Position numbers and translations under genes: made by a program. From Lacticaseibacillus casei DSM 20011 = JCM 1134 = ATCC 393 (lineage in GTDB: Bacteria; Bacillota; Bacilli; Lactobacillales; Lactobacillaceae), in the NCBI RefSeq assembly GCF_000829055.1, contig NZ_AP012544.1, positions 2,046,001 to 2,110,000 on the forward strand: a stretch of DNA of 64,000 bases. The letters run 5' to 3'. Below, piece by piece: positions 34,510 through 43,245 of this stretch (position 1 is its first letter; each line of letters opens with the position of its first letter). The notes beneath the pieces were generated by a model. That model had not been told where the DNA came from, searched no databases, and saw nothing but the letters and a program-made list of their open reading frames with translations.

Positions 34510-34934
34510 GATGCTTGCATTCACGCGGCATTTTAAACGGGGCTTTGTAGATGTGCACTTATAAAACCTAAAAACGAGTCAAAAGAACATTATGAGAATG
34601 GTTCAACATTTGCAAACAAGTGTCTTTTCAAGATTGAAAATAAAATCGGCACGTGATCGTTGTTTTCATTTATTCAAAAAATCACAATGTGTTGGAATTT
34701 CATATTTCCGTCTTCTTTCCGTTTTAAATGTCATCATATTGCTGTCTCATTTTGCCACCCTTGCCTCACTTTAAATTACTTCAATATCAATTAAAGTTAT
34801 CAATCATCAAGGTCTCTTACTTTTCTGCTTAATATCAACACTGCATTTAGCAAACATTACCCTTATTTCCTGTTCTTTTATGAGCACTTCTCAAAATCCC
34901 AATTAAGTGATCCATGAGATTCTCCGCGGAAATT

Positions 34935-34948
34935 CGTAAGCGCTACCA
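34935..34948 (+). promoter_or_regulatory. cre-like site (CcpA)
   Basis: CGTAAGCGCTACCA fits TGNAANCGNNNNCA with one mismatch (first base). It implies carbon catabolite control of the amino-acid catabolic genes downstream. Confidence 0.55.
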
Positions 34949-34955
34949 TTTGTTT

Positions 34956-34971
34956 TGTGAGAATTGTCACA
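34956..34971. promoter_or_regulatory. Perfect CRP/FNR-family palindrome
   Basis: TGTGA-GAATTG-TCACA is identical to the half-site pair of the CRP family. L. casei is known to have a CRP/FNR-like protein, FLP, which is a candidate binder. Confidence 0.55.
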
Positions 34972-35035
34972 TAGCTGTTGTTTTGGCATCTGTGAAGTAC
35001 TTAACATATGGGTGTAAGAGAAAGGAAGGATCAAC

Positions 35036-36154
35036 ATGCGTGTTGGGGTTGTTAAGGAACAAAAGGCTGGCGAAGGCCGTGTTGCCGTGACGCCTGCCAA
35101 TGTGAAGAAATTGACTGCGGCCGGTGCAGAGGTTTGGGTTGAACATGCTGCGGGGATCGGGGCCGGATTTGCGGATGCGGATTATGAAGTCGCTGGCGGT
35201 AAGTTAGTCAGCCATGCGGCCAGCTGGGATGCCGACTTGGTGGTTAAGGTAAAAGAACCGGATGCTGAAGAGTATCAGTATTTCAAGTCCAGTCAGGTGA
35301 TTTGGGGTTTTCAGCACTTAGCATCTGCGCCGGAAACCGTGCACGCCATGCAAGCTGCTGGCGTCACGGTGATTGGCGGCGAGACGATTGTCAAAAACGG
35401 TGAATTGGTTTTGCTAAAGCCGATGAGTGCGATTGCCGGGCGACGTTCAGTGATCATGGGGGCCTATTATCTTGAAGCACAACATGGCGGCGAAGGTATT
35501 TTGCTACCGGGCACGCCAGAAGTAGCAGCTGGTACTGTCGTGATTTTTGGCGGCGGCACGGCAGCGTTCAATGCGGCTACCCTAGCGTTGGCCATGGGTT
35601 GCCACGTCACCATTATCGAATTAAAGCCAGAGCGGCGCACATGGCTTGAGCAAAAGTTTGCGGGTCAAGACCTGACTGTATTGGCCTCCACCCCAGAAAC
35701 CCTTGCCGCTGCGATTAAAACGGCCGATGTGTTCATTTCGACGATTTTGATTCCGGGCGCTAAACCACCCAAGCTTGTGACAACGGCAATGGTTCAGTCC
35801 ATGAAACCGGGTAGCGTCTTGGTTGACGTTGCCATCGATCAGGGTGGCACGGTTGAAACTATTGATGCGCCGACAACGATTGAAGCACCAGTGTTTACCA
35901 AATACGGCGTCATCCATTACGCTGTTCCGAATCAGCCCGGTGCGGTGCCACGAACTGCAACGCTGGCGCTGGCAAGTGGGAACATCCCTTACCTATTGGC
36001 GATTGCGACTCAGGGTATTGACCAGGCAATTATGGCAGATCCTGCCTTGGCATCCGGCGTCAATCTTTACCATGGCAAGATCACGAATCAGAGTCTTGCC
36101 AACTCGTTGTCGCAGCCTTTCACACCGTTGACAGAAGTACTGGTCAGAAATTAG
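35036..36154 (+). CDS. ald: Alanine dehydrogenase
   Basis: 372 residues, normal length. It interconverts L-alanine with pyruvate and ammonia using NAD. Typical segments are the start MRVGVVKEQKAGEGRVAVTP and VKVKEP near 70 (substrate lysine). SAIAGRRS near 130 and the Rossmann motif FGGGTAAFNAA (a variant of GxGxxG) near 175 follow. AAGGAAGG precedes the ATG. It heads a run of nitrogen-catabolic genes, with the threonine dehydratase gene 12 nt behind. Confidence 0.94.
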   Translation: MRVGVVKEQKAGEGRVAVTPANVKKLTAAGAEVWVEHAAGIGAGFADADYEVAGGKLVSHAASWDADLVVKVKEPDAEEYQYFKSSQVIWGFQHLASAPETVHAMQAAGVTVIGGETIVKNGELVLLKPMSAIAGRRSVIMGAYYLEAQHGGEGILLPGTPEVAAGTVVIFGGGTAAFNAATLALAMGCHVTIIELKPERRTWLEQKFAGQDLTVLASTPETLAAAIKTADVFISTILIPGAKPPKLVTTAMVQSMKPGSVLVDVAIDQGGTVETIDAPTTIEAPVFTKYGVIHYAVPNQPGAVPRTATLALASGNIPYLLAIATQGIDQAIMADPALASGVNLYHGKITNQSLANSLSQPFTPLTEVLVRN

Positions 36155-36166
36155 GAGGTGGTTTTG

Positions 36167-37186
36167 ATGCTAACGATGACCCCACCCGTCACGATAAAAG
36201 ATATTCAGGAGGCAAGTCAGCTCATTCACAAGGTCGGCCGCGTGACGCCGCTGATTCAATCTATGTTCCTCAGCCGCACTGTCACGCACGGCGATGTTTA
36301 TCTCAAACTTGAGAATATGCAGTTGACCGGCTCATTCAAGTTTCGCGGCGCCTACAACAAGATCCACCACCTCACCGATAGCGAAAAACAGCGAGGCGTC
36401 ATCACCGCCAGCGCTGGTAATCATGCCCAAGGTGTTGCATTAACCGCACATTTATTGGGGATCAACGCCACCGTCGTGATGCCGGAAACCGCACCGCTCG
36501 CCAAACAGCAGGCAACCAGCGGCTATGGTGCCCGCGTGATCCTGGCTGGCCAAACGTTTGATGAAGCGCGCGCTTTTATGGAAAAAAAGGCGACCACTGA
36601 CGGCCTCACGATTGTCGATCCCTATAACGATCCGCTCGTCATTGCCGGCCAAGGCTCAATTGGTCTGGAGCTTTTGACGCAACTTCCTACCATCGATACC
36701 GTCATTGTGCCAGTCGGTGGCGGCGGATTAATCTCTGGCATCGCCGTGGCGCTCAAGCATGCCCATCCGCAGATTCACATCATCGGGGTGCAATCCGAAA
36801 ACGTTCACGGCATGACTGCTTCCTTGCAAGCCGGTCACTTGACGCGGCAGTGCGCTGGCTCGACATTGGCCGATGGAACAGCCGTGGCAATGCCCGGTAA
36901 TATCACTTTCGGCCTCGCAAGCGATCTCGTCGACGAGATGGTATTGGTTTCGGAAGAAGAAATTGCTGAAGCCATGAAGGATCTCTTGCAACGCGCTAAA
37001 ACGGTTGCCGAGGGAGCGGGCGCGTTGCCAACCGCTGCGCTCGAAGCCCACAAAATCGCTGCCAAATGGCTCACCGACAAAAAAGTCGTCGCTTTGGTAT
37101 CAGGCGGCAATGTTGATTTGGAACGGGTCGCCCAAAATATCGAACATTTCTTTGACCATGATCCAACCGGCCATTTTGTCGGCTAA
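36167..37186 (+). CDS. tdcB: Threonine dehydratase, catabolic type
   Basis: 339 residues, fold-type II PLP enzyme. The PLP lysine is in [12 protein letters not shown] near 57; [11 protein letters not shown] near 82 and the glycine loop [13 protein letters not shown] near 180 bind cofactor. It lacks the C-terminal regulatory ACT domain of IlvA, so it is the short catabolic form that deaminates threonine (or serine) to 2-oxobutyrate (or pyruvate). ATG 36167 lies 8 nt after AGGAGG. Operon with ald. Confidence 0.9.
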   Translation: MLTMTPPVTIKDIQEASQLIHKVGRVTPLIQSMFLSRTVTHGDVYLKLENMQLTGSFKFRGAYNKIHHLTDSEKQRGVITASAGNHAQGVALTAHLLGINATVVMPETAPLAKQQATSGYGARVILAGQTFDEARAFMEKKATTDGLTIVDPYNDPLVIAGQGSIGLELLTQLPTIDTVIVPVGGGGLISGIAVALKHAHPQIHIIGVQSENVHGMTASLQAGHLTRQCAGSTLADGTAVAMPGNITFGLASDLVDEMVLVSEEEIAEAMKDLLQRAKTVAEGAGALPTAALEAHKIAAKWLTDKKVVALVSGGNVDLERVAQNIEHFFDHDPTGHFVG

Positions 37187-37311
37187 TGTTTTTGTCAAGG
37201 TGCCAGCAACCGTCTGTCAAAAATTAGCCTCGGACAGAAAGGGGAACTTTTCATCACGGCTAATGGGCAAATGTTGTGGCGCCAGAACACGCGTTAATTG
37301 GGGGTAACACA

Positions 37312-39237
37312 ATGGAAAAGACGATCTCGAAGCGAACCGCGGCCAAGACGAAATATGTACCGTATGCCACGGAACGCACACAGGAAAATAGCGGCGGAAG
37401 CACGGCTATTTTCATCATCGGTGCCGTTTTGGCGACCATCTTTGCTGCTTCTACGGCTTATTCAGGCATGAAGGCTGGCTTGACCGTTGCCGCCGGAATT
37501 CCCGGATCAATTATCGGATCAGGATTGGTCGGCGTTTTCGCCAAGAAAAAAGGACTTTTTGGCAAGAATCTGCTCCAAGGGATGAGTTCCGGCGGTGAAT
37601 CGATAGCCAGCGGGATGATTTATGTCTTGCCAGCCATTATCATCATTGGCGGCCGGGTCAACTTTTTTGCCGGCATTGCCGTCGGTGCGCTGGCCGTTTT
37701 ATTCGCAGTCGGCATGGCCAGCCTTGTTGAGAATTATTTGTTAGTTGAAGAAGACGGTAAACTCATGTATCCGGAATCGACTGCCATTTCCGAAGCGCTG
37801 GATGCCAGTGAAGCCGGTGGCGACGCGCTGAAACATATGGGCATCGGTTTTGGTATCGGCGGTGTGATCACGCTGCTCACCACGCAGGTTTTCGGGTGGG
37901 TCAACAGTGTGATGACGTTTGTGGGTAGTGCATCCTACCGCTGGAAAATTTCGACCGAAGTCAATCCGATGTTGGCCGGCATTGGCTTTGTTGTTGGTTT
38001 GGATGTGTCCTTAACCATGTTTGCCGGTTCGATACTGGCTAACTTTGGGATCACGCCATTAATTGCTTACTTCACGCAGATGGCTGGCGGCCACGCCCAT
38101 GTCTGGAACGACGCCAACATGTTGATGTCGCAGATGAACATCGATACCGTGGCCGGTTCCTATACTAAATACATTGGTGCCGGCATGATGCTCTGCGGCG
38201 GGATTATCGGCGCCATCAAGTTAATTCCGGTCATCGTAACATCCATCAAGAAAACGCTCAACGCCCGCAATAACAGTGGCGAAGAAAAGAATTCACTGGG
38301 CATCATGGCGCTTTTGGTTGCCACAATCGCAATCTTCATCGTCGGTGCTTTTCTGACCGGCAACATGGTGATTACCATCTTGGCTGGCATTATGTCGCTT
38401 GTCTTGGCCTTGCTGTTTGTCATCGTTTCGGCACGGCTCGCCGGTACGATCGGCTGCTCGAATGCGCCGGTTTCCGGTATGACCATCGCTAGTCTGGTTG
38501 TCATGACGCTGGTGTTTGCGCTGATGGGCTGGACGTCCAATACCCACAACGAAACTCTCCTGTTGTTCGGCGTCTTCATTGTCACCGCGATTTCTGTCGG
38601 TGGTGCCTATATGCAAACCCAAAAAGTCAATTATCTTGTCGGCGGTCGACGCTCCGAAATGATGAAGTATTTTCTTCTCGCCGCACTCATCGGTGTCGTC
38701 GTTGTTGTCGGCACTACGGTAATCCTCTCCCCGCAACTGGCCGTTAAAAGTGCCGATCCGCCATTCGGTCTGCCGCAAGCGAACCTCATTGCCACGCTGA
38801 CCACGGGCATTTTATCGGGTAACCTGCCATGGATCATGATCATTGTCGGCATCATCATGGCCCTTGTTTGCTGGATGCTGAATCTGCCGATCATGACCGT
38901 TGCCCTAGGATTCTATCTACCGATTTCCACGACTTCGATTATTCTGGTCGGTGCGTTGCTAAAGCTTTTCATCCAAAAAACCACGCAAAACAAGGAACTT
39001 CGCGAAACGCGCCTATCAGCCGGAGTTTCTCTTTCTAGCGGCCTGATTGCCGGCGGTTCCATCATCGGTTTAATCGGCATCATTTTACACGTCACCGGTG
39101 TCTTGCAAAACCGGGTTCCTGCTGGTTTTGCCGGCAGCAACGCCATGGCCGTCGTGTTGCTGATCATCATGGCAGCAGCGATTATCGTGCCATTAATGGC
39201 CATCAAACACCCTGCAGCCAAGAAGCAAGCTGAGTAG
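37312..39237 (+). CDS. Oligopeptide transporter, OPT family
   Basis: 641 residues with about 14-16 transmembrane helices, matching the bacterial OPT superfamily: YSGMKAGLTVAAGIPGSIIGSGL near 45, SGGESIASGMIYVLPA near 95 and YPESTAISEALDASEAG near 155. OPT proteins import peptides or metal chelates by proton symport. The following genes encode a PqqD-like protein and a C69 dipeptidase, so peptide uptake and hydrolysis is the likely task. GGGGGTAACACA precedes ATG 37312. Confidence 0.9.
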   Translation: MEKTISKRTAAKTKYVPYATERTQENSGGSTAIFIIGAVLATIFAASTAYSGMKAGLTVAAGIPGSIIGSGLVGVFAKKKGLFGKNLLQGMSSGGESIASGMIYVLPAIIIIGGRVNFFAGIAVGALAVLFAVGMASLVENYLLVEEDGKLMYPESTAISEALDASEAGGDALKHMGIGFGIGGVITLLTTQVFGWVNSVMTFVGSASYRWKISTEVNPMLAGIGFVVGLDVSLTMFAGSILANFGITPLIAYFTQMAGGHAHVWNDANMLMSQMNIDTVAGSYTKYIGAGMMLCGGIIGAIKLIPVIVTSIKKTLNARNNSGEEKNSLGIMALLVATIAIFIVGAFLTGNMVITILAGIMSLVLALLFVIVSARLAGTIGCSNAPVSGMTIASLVVMTLVFALMGWTSNTHNETLLLFGVFIVTAISVGGAYMQTQKVNYLVGGRRSEMMKYFLLAALIGVVVVVGTTVILSPQLAVKSADPPFGLPQANLIATLTTGILSGNLPWIMIIVGIIMALVCWMLNLPIMTVALGFYLPISTTSIILVGALLKLFIQKTTQNKELRETRLSAGVSLSSGLIAGGSIIGLIGIILHVTGVLQNRVPAGFAGSNAMAVVLLIIMAAAIIVPLMAIKHPAAKKQAE

Positions 39238-39251
39238 GAGGCGTTTAGACA

Positions 39252-39614
39252 ATGACACAGACTGACATGCTCACCACGGTCATTTACCGAAAAAATCCGC
39301 GGGTGCAGTACACCAAAAAGAATGGCCAAGTCACCATTATCCGACCGCAGAACCACCCCATTCAGCGATTTTGCCGGAAAGTGCTGCACATGAAAATTCC
39401 CGAAGTCAGCTATCTGCACCTCGATGCTTATGGCGGCTTCGTTTTTAGCAAAATCAATGGCCGCCGAACCGCCGCCATGATTGGCAAAGAACTCGCCCAG
39501 AAATTCCCAGAAGCCGACGATCAGCGTGACGCGCGGTTAGCCCTTTATCTCAATCAAATTGCTGAAAAGGACCATTTAATTCAACGACTGGATCACAACC
39601 CAAACTTTCTATAG
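39252..39614 (+). CDS. PqqD-family (RiPP-recognition-element-like) protein
   Basis: 120 residues. The ~80-residue core (VSYLHLDAYGGFVFSKINGRRTAAMIGKELAQKF ... RLALYLNQIAEKDHLIQ) matches the PqqD winged-helix peptide-binding fold. PqqD domains normally present leader peptides to radical SAM or other maturases; no such enzyme or precursor is nearby. It sits 14 nt behind the OPT transporter gene and ahead of a dipeptidase gene, with AGGAGG upstream. It may bind a peptide cargo or regulate the transporter. Confidence 0.75.
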   Translation: MTQTDMLTTVIYRKNPRVQYTKKNGQVTIIRPQNHPIQRFCRKVLHMKIPEVSYLHLDAYGGFVFSKINGRRTAAMIGKELAQKFPEADDQRDARLALYLNQIAEKDHLIQRLDHNPNFL

Positions 39615-39617
39615 CAC

Positions 39618-39731
39618 ATTCCCCGGCGCAAAACCCTGCGTATAAGGACCTTGGTCGCAATGGCCTAAGCCCGGGCCATCACGCCCAAGGCCACTTATAC
39701 TCCGGCTTCTAACCGCGCCGGTTCACGCTCA
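39618..39731. repeat. Structured intergenic repeat, copy A
   Basis: About 114 bp. Nested stems: GTATAAG/CTTATAC, CCTTGG/CCAAGG and the apical TGGCC/GGCCA. The outer part is degenerate on the left. Same family as the copies at 39736, 48361, 48463 and 48583. Confidence 0.85.
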
Positions 39732-39735
39732 TCTT

Positions 39736-39857
39736 AACGCGTTCACCTGCGCAGGGGTCTGCGTGTAAGGACCTTGGTCGCAATGGCCTAAGTTCGGGCC
39801 ATCACGCCCAAGGCCGCTTACACTCCGACCCCTAACCGCGCCGGTTCACGCTCACTC
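39736..39857. repeat. Structured intergenic repeat, copy B
   Basis: Complete copy directly after copy A. Stems: ACCTGCGC/GCGCCGGT (one mismatch), AGGGGTC/GACCCCT, GTGTAAG/CTTACAC, CCTTGG/CCAAGG and TGGCC/GGCCA. It ends just before the dipeptidase ribosome site. Confidence 0.88.
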
Positions 39858-39878
39858 ATAAAAATGGAGGAAAATAAA

Positions 39879-41306
39879 ATGATTGATCGAATCGAAATGT
39901 CTGCTTGTACCTCAATGATGGTCGGCAAAAAAGCTTCACTTGACGGTGCCACTTATATCTCCCGCAACGAAGATCGGCTTGTTGCCATCTATCCCAAGCG
40001 CTTCATTGTCCAGCCAGCCGTCACTGGACGCAAAGAAACTTATGTCTCACCCTACAATCAATTAACGGTCCCTTTGCCGGAAACCGGCTACCGCTACACC
40101 GCAACGCCTGATGCCGATCAAAGTGCCGGCCCTAACGAAGAAGACGGCTTTAACGAGAAAAACGTCGGCGAAAGTGCCACCGAAAGTGTTTATGCCAATG
40201 AACGCGTTCTCGCCTATGATCCCTTTGTCAAAAATGGCTTAGCCGAGGATTCCATGACGACCCTAGTCCTGCCTTTTATCAACAGTGCGCGCGAAGGCGT
40301 CCGGTATCTCGGTGATCTCGTGAAACAATATGGATCGGCTGAAGGCAACGGCGTGCAGTTTAACGATCAAAACGAAGTCTGGTACATGGAAATCGTGACC
40401 GGCCATCAATGGGTCGCCGTCCGCATCCCTGACGATTGTTATGCGGTTGCGGCTAATCAGGTTGCCATTCAAACGATCGATTTCAACGATCCTGACAACT
40501 ACATGTGGGCAGACGGCATCCAGGATTTTGTTGATCGTCATAACTTGAATCCTGATGCTGATCAATGGAACTTCCGCCACATCTTCGGCACCGATACCGA
40601 GAAAGATCATCATTACAACACGCCGCGGGTTTGGTTCGCCCAACGCTACCTCAATCCCGAAACTATCCAAGATCCGGAATCGCCGGAGTTGCCTTTTATC
40701 CGCAAAGCCAACCGCAAGATTTCGATTGAGGATATTCAATATGTACTCAAATCACACTTCAATGAAACCCAGTTCGACCCATTAGGAAGCGGCAGCGAAC
40801 ATGACCGCAAAACATATCGCGCCATTTCGCTATCCCGCACCGCCAACTCTCACATTCTGCAAATGCGTCCGGCCGATCAGCACACCGCTGCCGGTGTCCA
40901 GTGGGTCGGCTTTGGCATCCCCGCCTTCTGCCCACATGTTCCTTTCTTCACCAACGCCAATGACACCGATGAAAGTTACCGCGAGCTACCGGCTAAAATG
41001 GATCTCAACGCCGCATACTGGCTTTACGAAGCGCTAGCGATGGTCGTCGAGTCCCACTATGCCGACTTTATCGAAGACAACTTAGCCTACCAAAAAGAAC
41101 TCAATGAATGGGCCCGCCGCAAAATCGCCGCGGTCGACGCCGCCACCGCCAAAATGAGCGGCTCGGATCTAACCCAATATCTCACCGAGCAAAACCATCT
41201 GATTGCGCAACATTACAACAACGCCACCCGCGAGTTGTTGTTTAAACTCATCACGATGGGAACCGGCTTATCGAAGCTAACTTTCAAAATGGATCCGAAT
41301 CTCTAA
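39879..41306 (+). CDS. Dipeptidase, peptidase family C69 (PepD-like)
   Basis: 475 residues, the length of lactobacillar PepD. The Ntn-type nucleophile is the cysteine in MSACTSMMVGKKASLDG (residue 9); the following GATYISRNEDR is conserved in the family. It hydrolyses dipeptides in the cytosol. ATG 39879 lies 8 nt after GGAGG. It lies downstream of the OPT transporter and PqqD genes and the repeat pair, so it may have its own promoter within or after the repeats. Confidence 0.92.
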   Translation: MIDRIEMSACTSMMVGKKASLDGATYISRNEDRLVAIYPKRFIVQPAVTGRKETYVSPYNQLTVPLPETGYRYTATPDADQSAGPNEEDGFNEKNVGESATESVYANERVLAYDPFVKNGLAEDSMTTLVLPFINSAREGVRYLGDLVKQYGSAEGNGVQFNDQNEVWYMEIVTGHQWVAVRIPDDCYAVAANQVAIQTIDFNDPDNYMWADGIQDFVDRHNLNPDADQWNFRHIFGTDTEKDHHYNTPRVWFAQRYLNPETIQDPESPELPFIRKANRKISIEDIQYVLKSHFNETQFDPLGSGSEHDRKTYRAISLSRTANSHILQMRPADQHTAAGVQWVGFGIPAFCPHVPFFTNANDTDESYRELPAKMDLNAAYWLYEALAMVVESHYADFIEDNLAYQKELNEWARRKIAAVDAATAKMSGSDLTQYLTEQNHLIAQHYNNATRELLFKLITMGTGLSKLTFKMDPNL

Positions 41307-41407
41307 CGCTGCGGCCCTACGCCTAAGTTGCGATCCAGTATACTAGGAACCGAAAATATGATTTGTTGCGACCAAAAGTCTGAAACATAATTAACAGCCA
41401 CAATATA

Positions 41408-41461
41408 AAAGTGAGCATACTTCCAAAAATGATAGACGGAGAGTATGCCCACTTTGTTTTC
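41408..41461 (+). terminator. Terminator of the dipeptidase gene
   Basis: AAAGTGAGCATACT / AGTATGCCCACTTT (14-bp stem, one mismatch), then GTTTTC. Confidence 0.75.
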
Positions 41462-41496
41462 TCTAGAATAATTCGTTGGCGTTATTAAGATATGAG

Positions 41497-41675
41497 TGCC
41501 AAGGCGGAGCAATCGGAGGCCAGATGGGGCTCAGGGGTGGAATTGTTGTTGGTGGGGCGCCTTTTGCCCCGCCTACAACAAGGCCGATCTTAGAGACTCT
41601 GCCGCTTTTGCAGAGGCTCTAAGTCGTGCCCACCCCGTTCCAGCCCCAGATGGCCGGAGATTGCGGAGTTTGGCA
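41497..41675. repeat. Y-shaped palindrome (three-way junction), about 180 bp
   Basis: Outer stem blocks pair in order: TGCCAA/TTGGCA, GCAATC/GATTGC, GGCCA/TGGCC, TGGGGCT/AGCCCCA, GGGGTGG/CCACCCC. Inside are two separate hairpins. The first has 16-nt arms, TTGTTGTTGGTGGGGC and GCCCCGCCTACAACAA, with one mismatch. The second pairs CTTAGAG/CTCTAAG and TCTGC/GCAGA. It lies between two convergent genes. No ORF and no U-tract follow. Confidence 0.85.
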
Positions 41676-41694
41676 TGGCAAGAAACTATTTACA

Positions 41695-43029
41695 TCACCG
41701 AATCTTATGCCATGCTGCTGCACCCTCAGCCGGGAAAATATGCGCCATTTGCCACATCTGATCGCGACTCAGATGGTAGACAATCGCCGGCAATAACGTG
41801 TTGATTGCGTCTTCGGCCTGAGCACTGTACTCCGTGGCGCCAACAAGATGATGTTCCTGATCGAACACCAAAAGACTATCACCTACCGTTTCCTGATCGG
41901 TTTGATGATACCAGTCATCAGGAATGTGGTTGTGCACGACTTTGTAAGTATCACCCTTGACCGCTTCCGGTGCCACACCGACTTTGGCAATTCTTGGCGA
42001 GGTGTAAACCGTCGACGGAATCGCCGGATAATCAATCGGCGCACTCGTTTGGCCACTCAACAACTTGTAAAGGTAATAGGACTCAAACGTGGCTGTTGGT
42101 GTTAATTTCGGTTGCGGTTTGTCTAAAACATCGCCCGATGCATAAATATTGGCCACATTGGTTCGCAGATAGTCGTCCACAAGAATCCCGTGCTGGTTAA
42201 ACTTGACGCCGACGTTTTCTAATCCCAGTTGCTCAACATTCGGGATTCGGCCGGTTGCATCCAGCACCCAATCGACAACTAACTGTTCCTCATCGCCATA
42301 ATGAATCACAATGCCATCAGCGGTCTTCTCAAGCGCCGTCACCGCCGCGTTCGGCGTGAATTGAATGCCCCGTTTCGTCATGTCGGCCATCACATCTTCG
42401 ACAAACGGCTGGTGGAATTCCCGCAAAGCACGATCATGATGCATCAACACATGGACATCGGCGCCGGCCGCATTGGCAATCGTCGCAAATTCCATACTGA
42501 TATAGCCAGATCCCAAAATACCGATTCGCTTCGGCAAGACGTCCAGGTCCATGAAGGCCCGACTGTCATGGGCTAAATCGGTCCCCGGAACATCGATGCG
42601 ATGCGGGCGCTGGCCGGTCGCAATGACAATTTTGTCAGCGGTATAAGTCTTTTCACCCACAACAATCGTGTGCGCGTCCTGAAATTTTCCATAGCCATGG
42701 ATGATCGTCACGCCGTTTTGGGTTAATCCCGTACCGATAGCATTCGGTAACGGCTTAATCACGGCTTGTTTATGGGCCACTAATGCCGACCAGTTGATCT
42801 TGATATTGCCAGACACAACACCCTGCATCCGTTCTGCCAACCGCTGCAAAACCACCGGCGTATCAAGCGTAATTTTCGCGTTACACCCATAATTCGGGCA
42901 GGTGCCGCCGATCATGTCACCTTCAACCACCGCAACTTTTTTTCCCGAAGCTGCCAATGGGCCGGCCCCGTCAAACGCGCCATGCCCACTACCTAAGTAC
43001 AAGACATCAAAATCATATGGATTCTTCAA
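41695..43029 (-). CDS. Pyridine nucleotide-disulphide oxidoreductase (class I flavoprotein)
   Basis: 444 residues. FAD-binding GSGHGAFDGAGPLAASGKKVAVVE is at the N-terminus, and the redox-active pair is in GGTCPNYGCNAK (CxxxxC, intact). NAD(P)-binding GILGSGYISMEFA is near 170, and YASGDV near 295 binds FAD. The family includes glutathione, mercuric and CoA-disulphide-like reductases. The C-terminal dimer region lacks the HPT...E catalytic motif of glutathione reductase, so the substrate is unclear. The start is TTG 43029, 8 nt after AGGAGG; an upstream frame extension has no ribosome site. Confidence 0.85.
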   Translation of the reverse strand: MKNPYDFDVLYLGSGHGAFDGAGPLAASGKKVAVVEGDMIGGTCPNYGCNAKITLDTPVVLQRLAERMQGVVSGNIKINWSALVAHKQAVIKPLPNAIGTGLTQNGVTIIHGYGKFQDAHTIVVGEKTYTADKIVIATGQRPHRIDVPGTDLAHDSRAFMDLDVLPKRIGILGSGYISMEFATIANAAGADVHVLMHHDRALREFHQPFVEDVMADMTKRGIQFTPNAAVTALEKTADGIVIHYGDEEQLVVDWVLDATGRIPNVEQLGLENVGVKFNQHGILVDDYLRTNVANIYASGDVLDKPQPKLTPTATFESYYLYKLLSGQTSAPIDYPAIPSTVYTSPRIAKVGVAPEAVKGDTYKVVHNHIPDDWYHQTDQETVGDSLLVFDQEHHLVGATEYSAQAEDAINTLLPAIVYHLSRDQMWQMAHIFPAEGAAAWHKIR

Positions 43030-43177
43030 AACATCGACCTCCTTATGACACTGTCTACTAACAACGAAGTAAGCATAACAGATGGTATACAAATTAGTCA
43101 CGGACAATGCTTAGCGGTGGACACATTTTTTGAAGCCTTTAGACATAGCACTCTTCACAACATGTTGACTTGATAGT

Positions 43178-43226
43178 AAAAAAGTTCCGGTAAGGGCGAC
43201 TGTTTTCGCAATCACTTACCGGAACT
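43178..43226 (-). terminator. Terminator of the drug-efflux operon
   Basis: Perfect 12-bp stem AGTTCCGGTAAG / CTTACCGGAACT followed by T6 on the minus strand. Confidence 0.85.
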
Positions 43227-43245
43227 CTTAAATGCTTTTATGAAA

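Larger units (their letters stand above)
34510..35035 (+). promoter_or_regulatory. AT-rich control region upstream of the alanine dehydrogenase gene
   Basis: 526 bases, clearly more AT-rich than the flanking genes, with no gene visible. Near its end lie a cre-like box (34935-34948), a perfect TGTGA-N6-TCACA palindrome (34956-34971) and a weak TTGTTT-17-TTAACA promoter candidate (34978-35006). Confidence 0.5.

Noticed and set aside
40263..40739. 158-codon frame antisense to the dipeptidase gene
   Set aside because: Shadow of a strongly conserved gene; no ribosome site.
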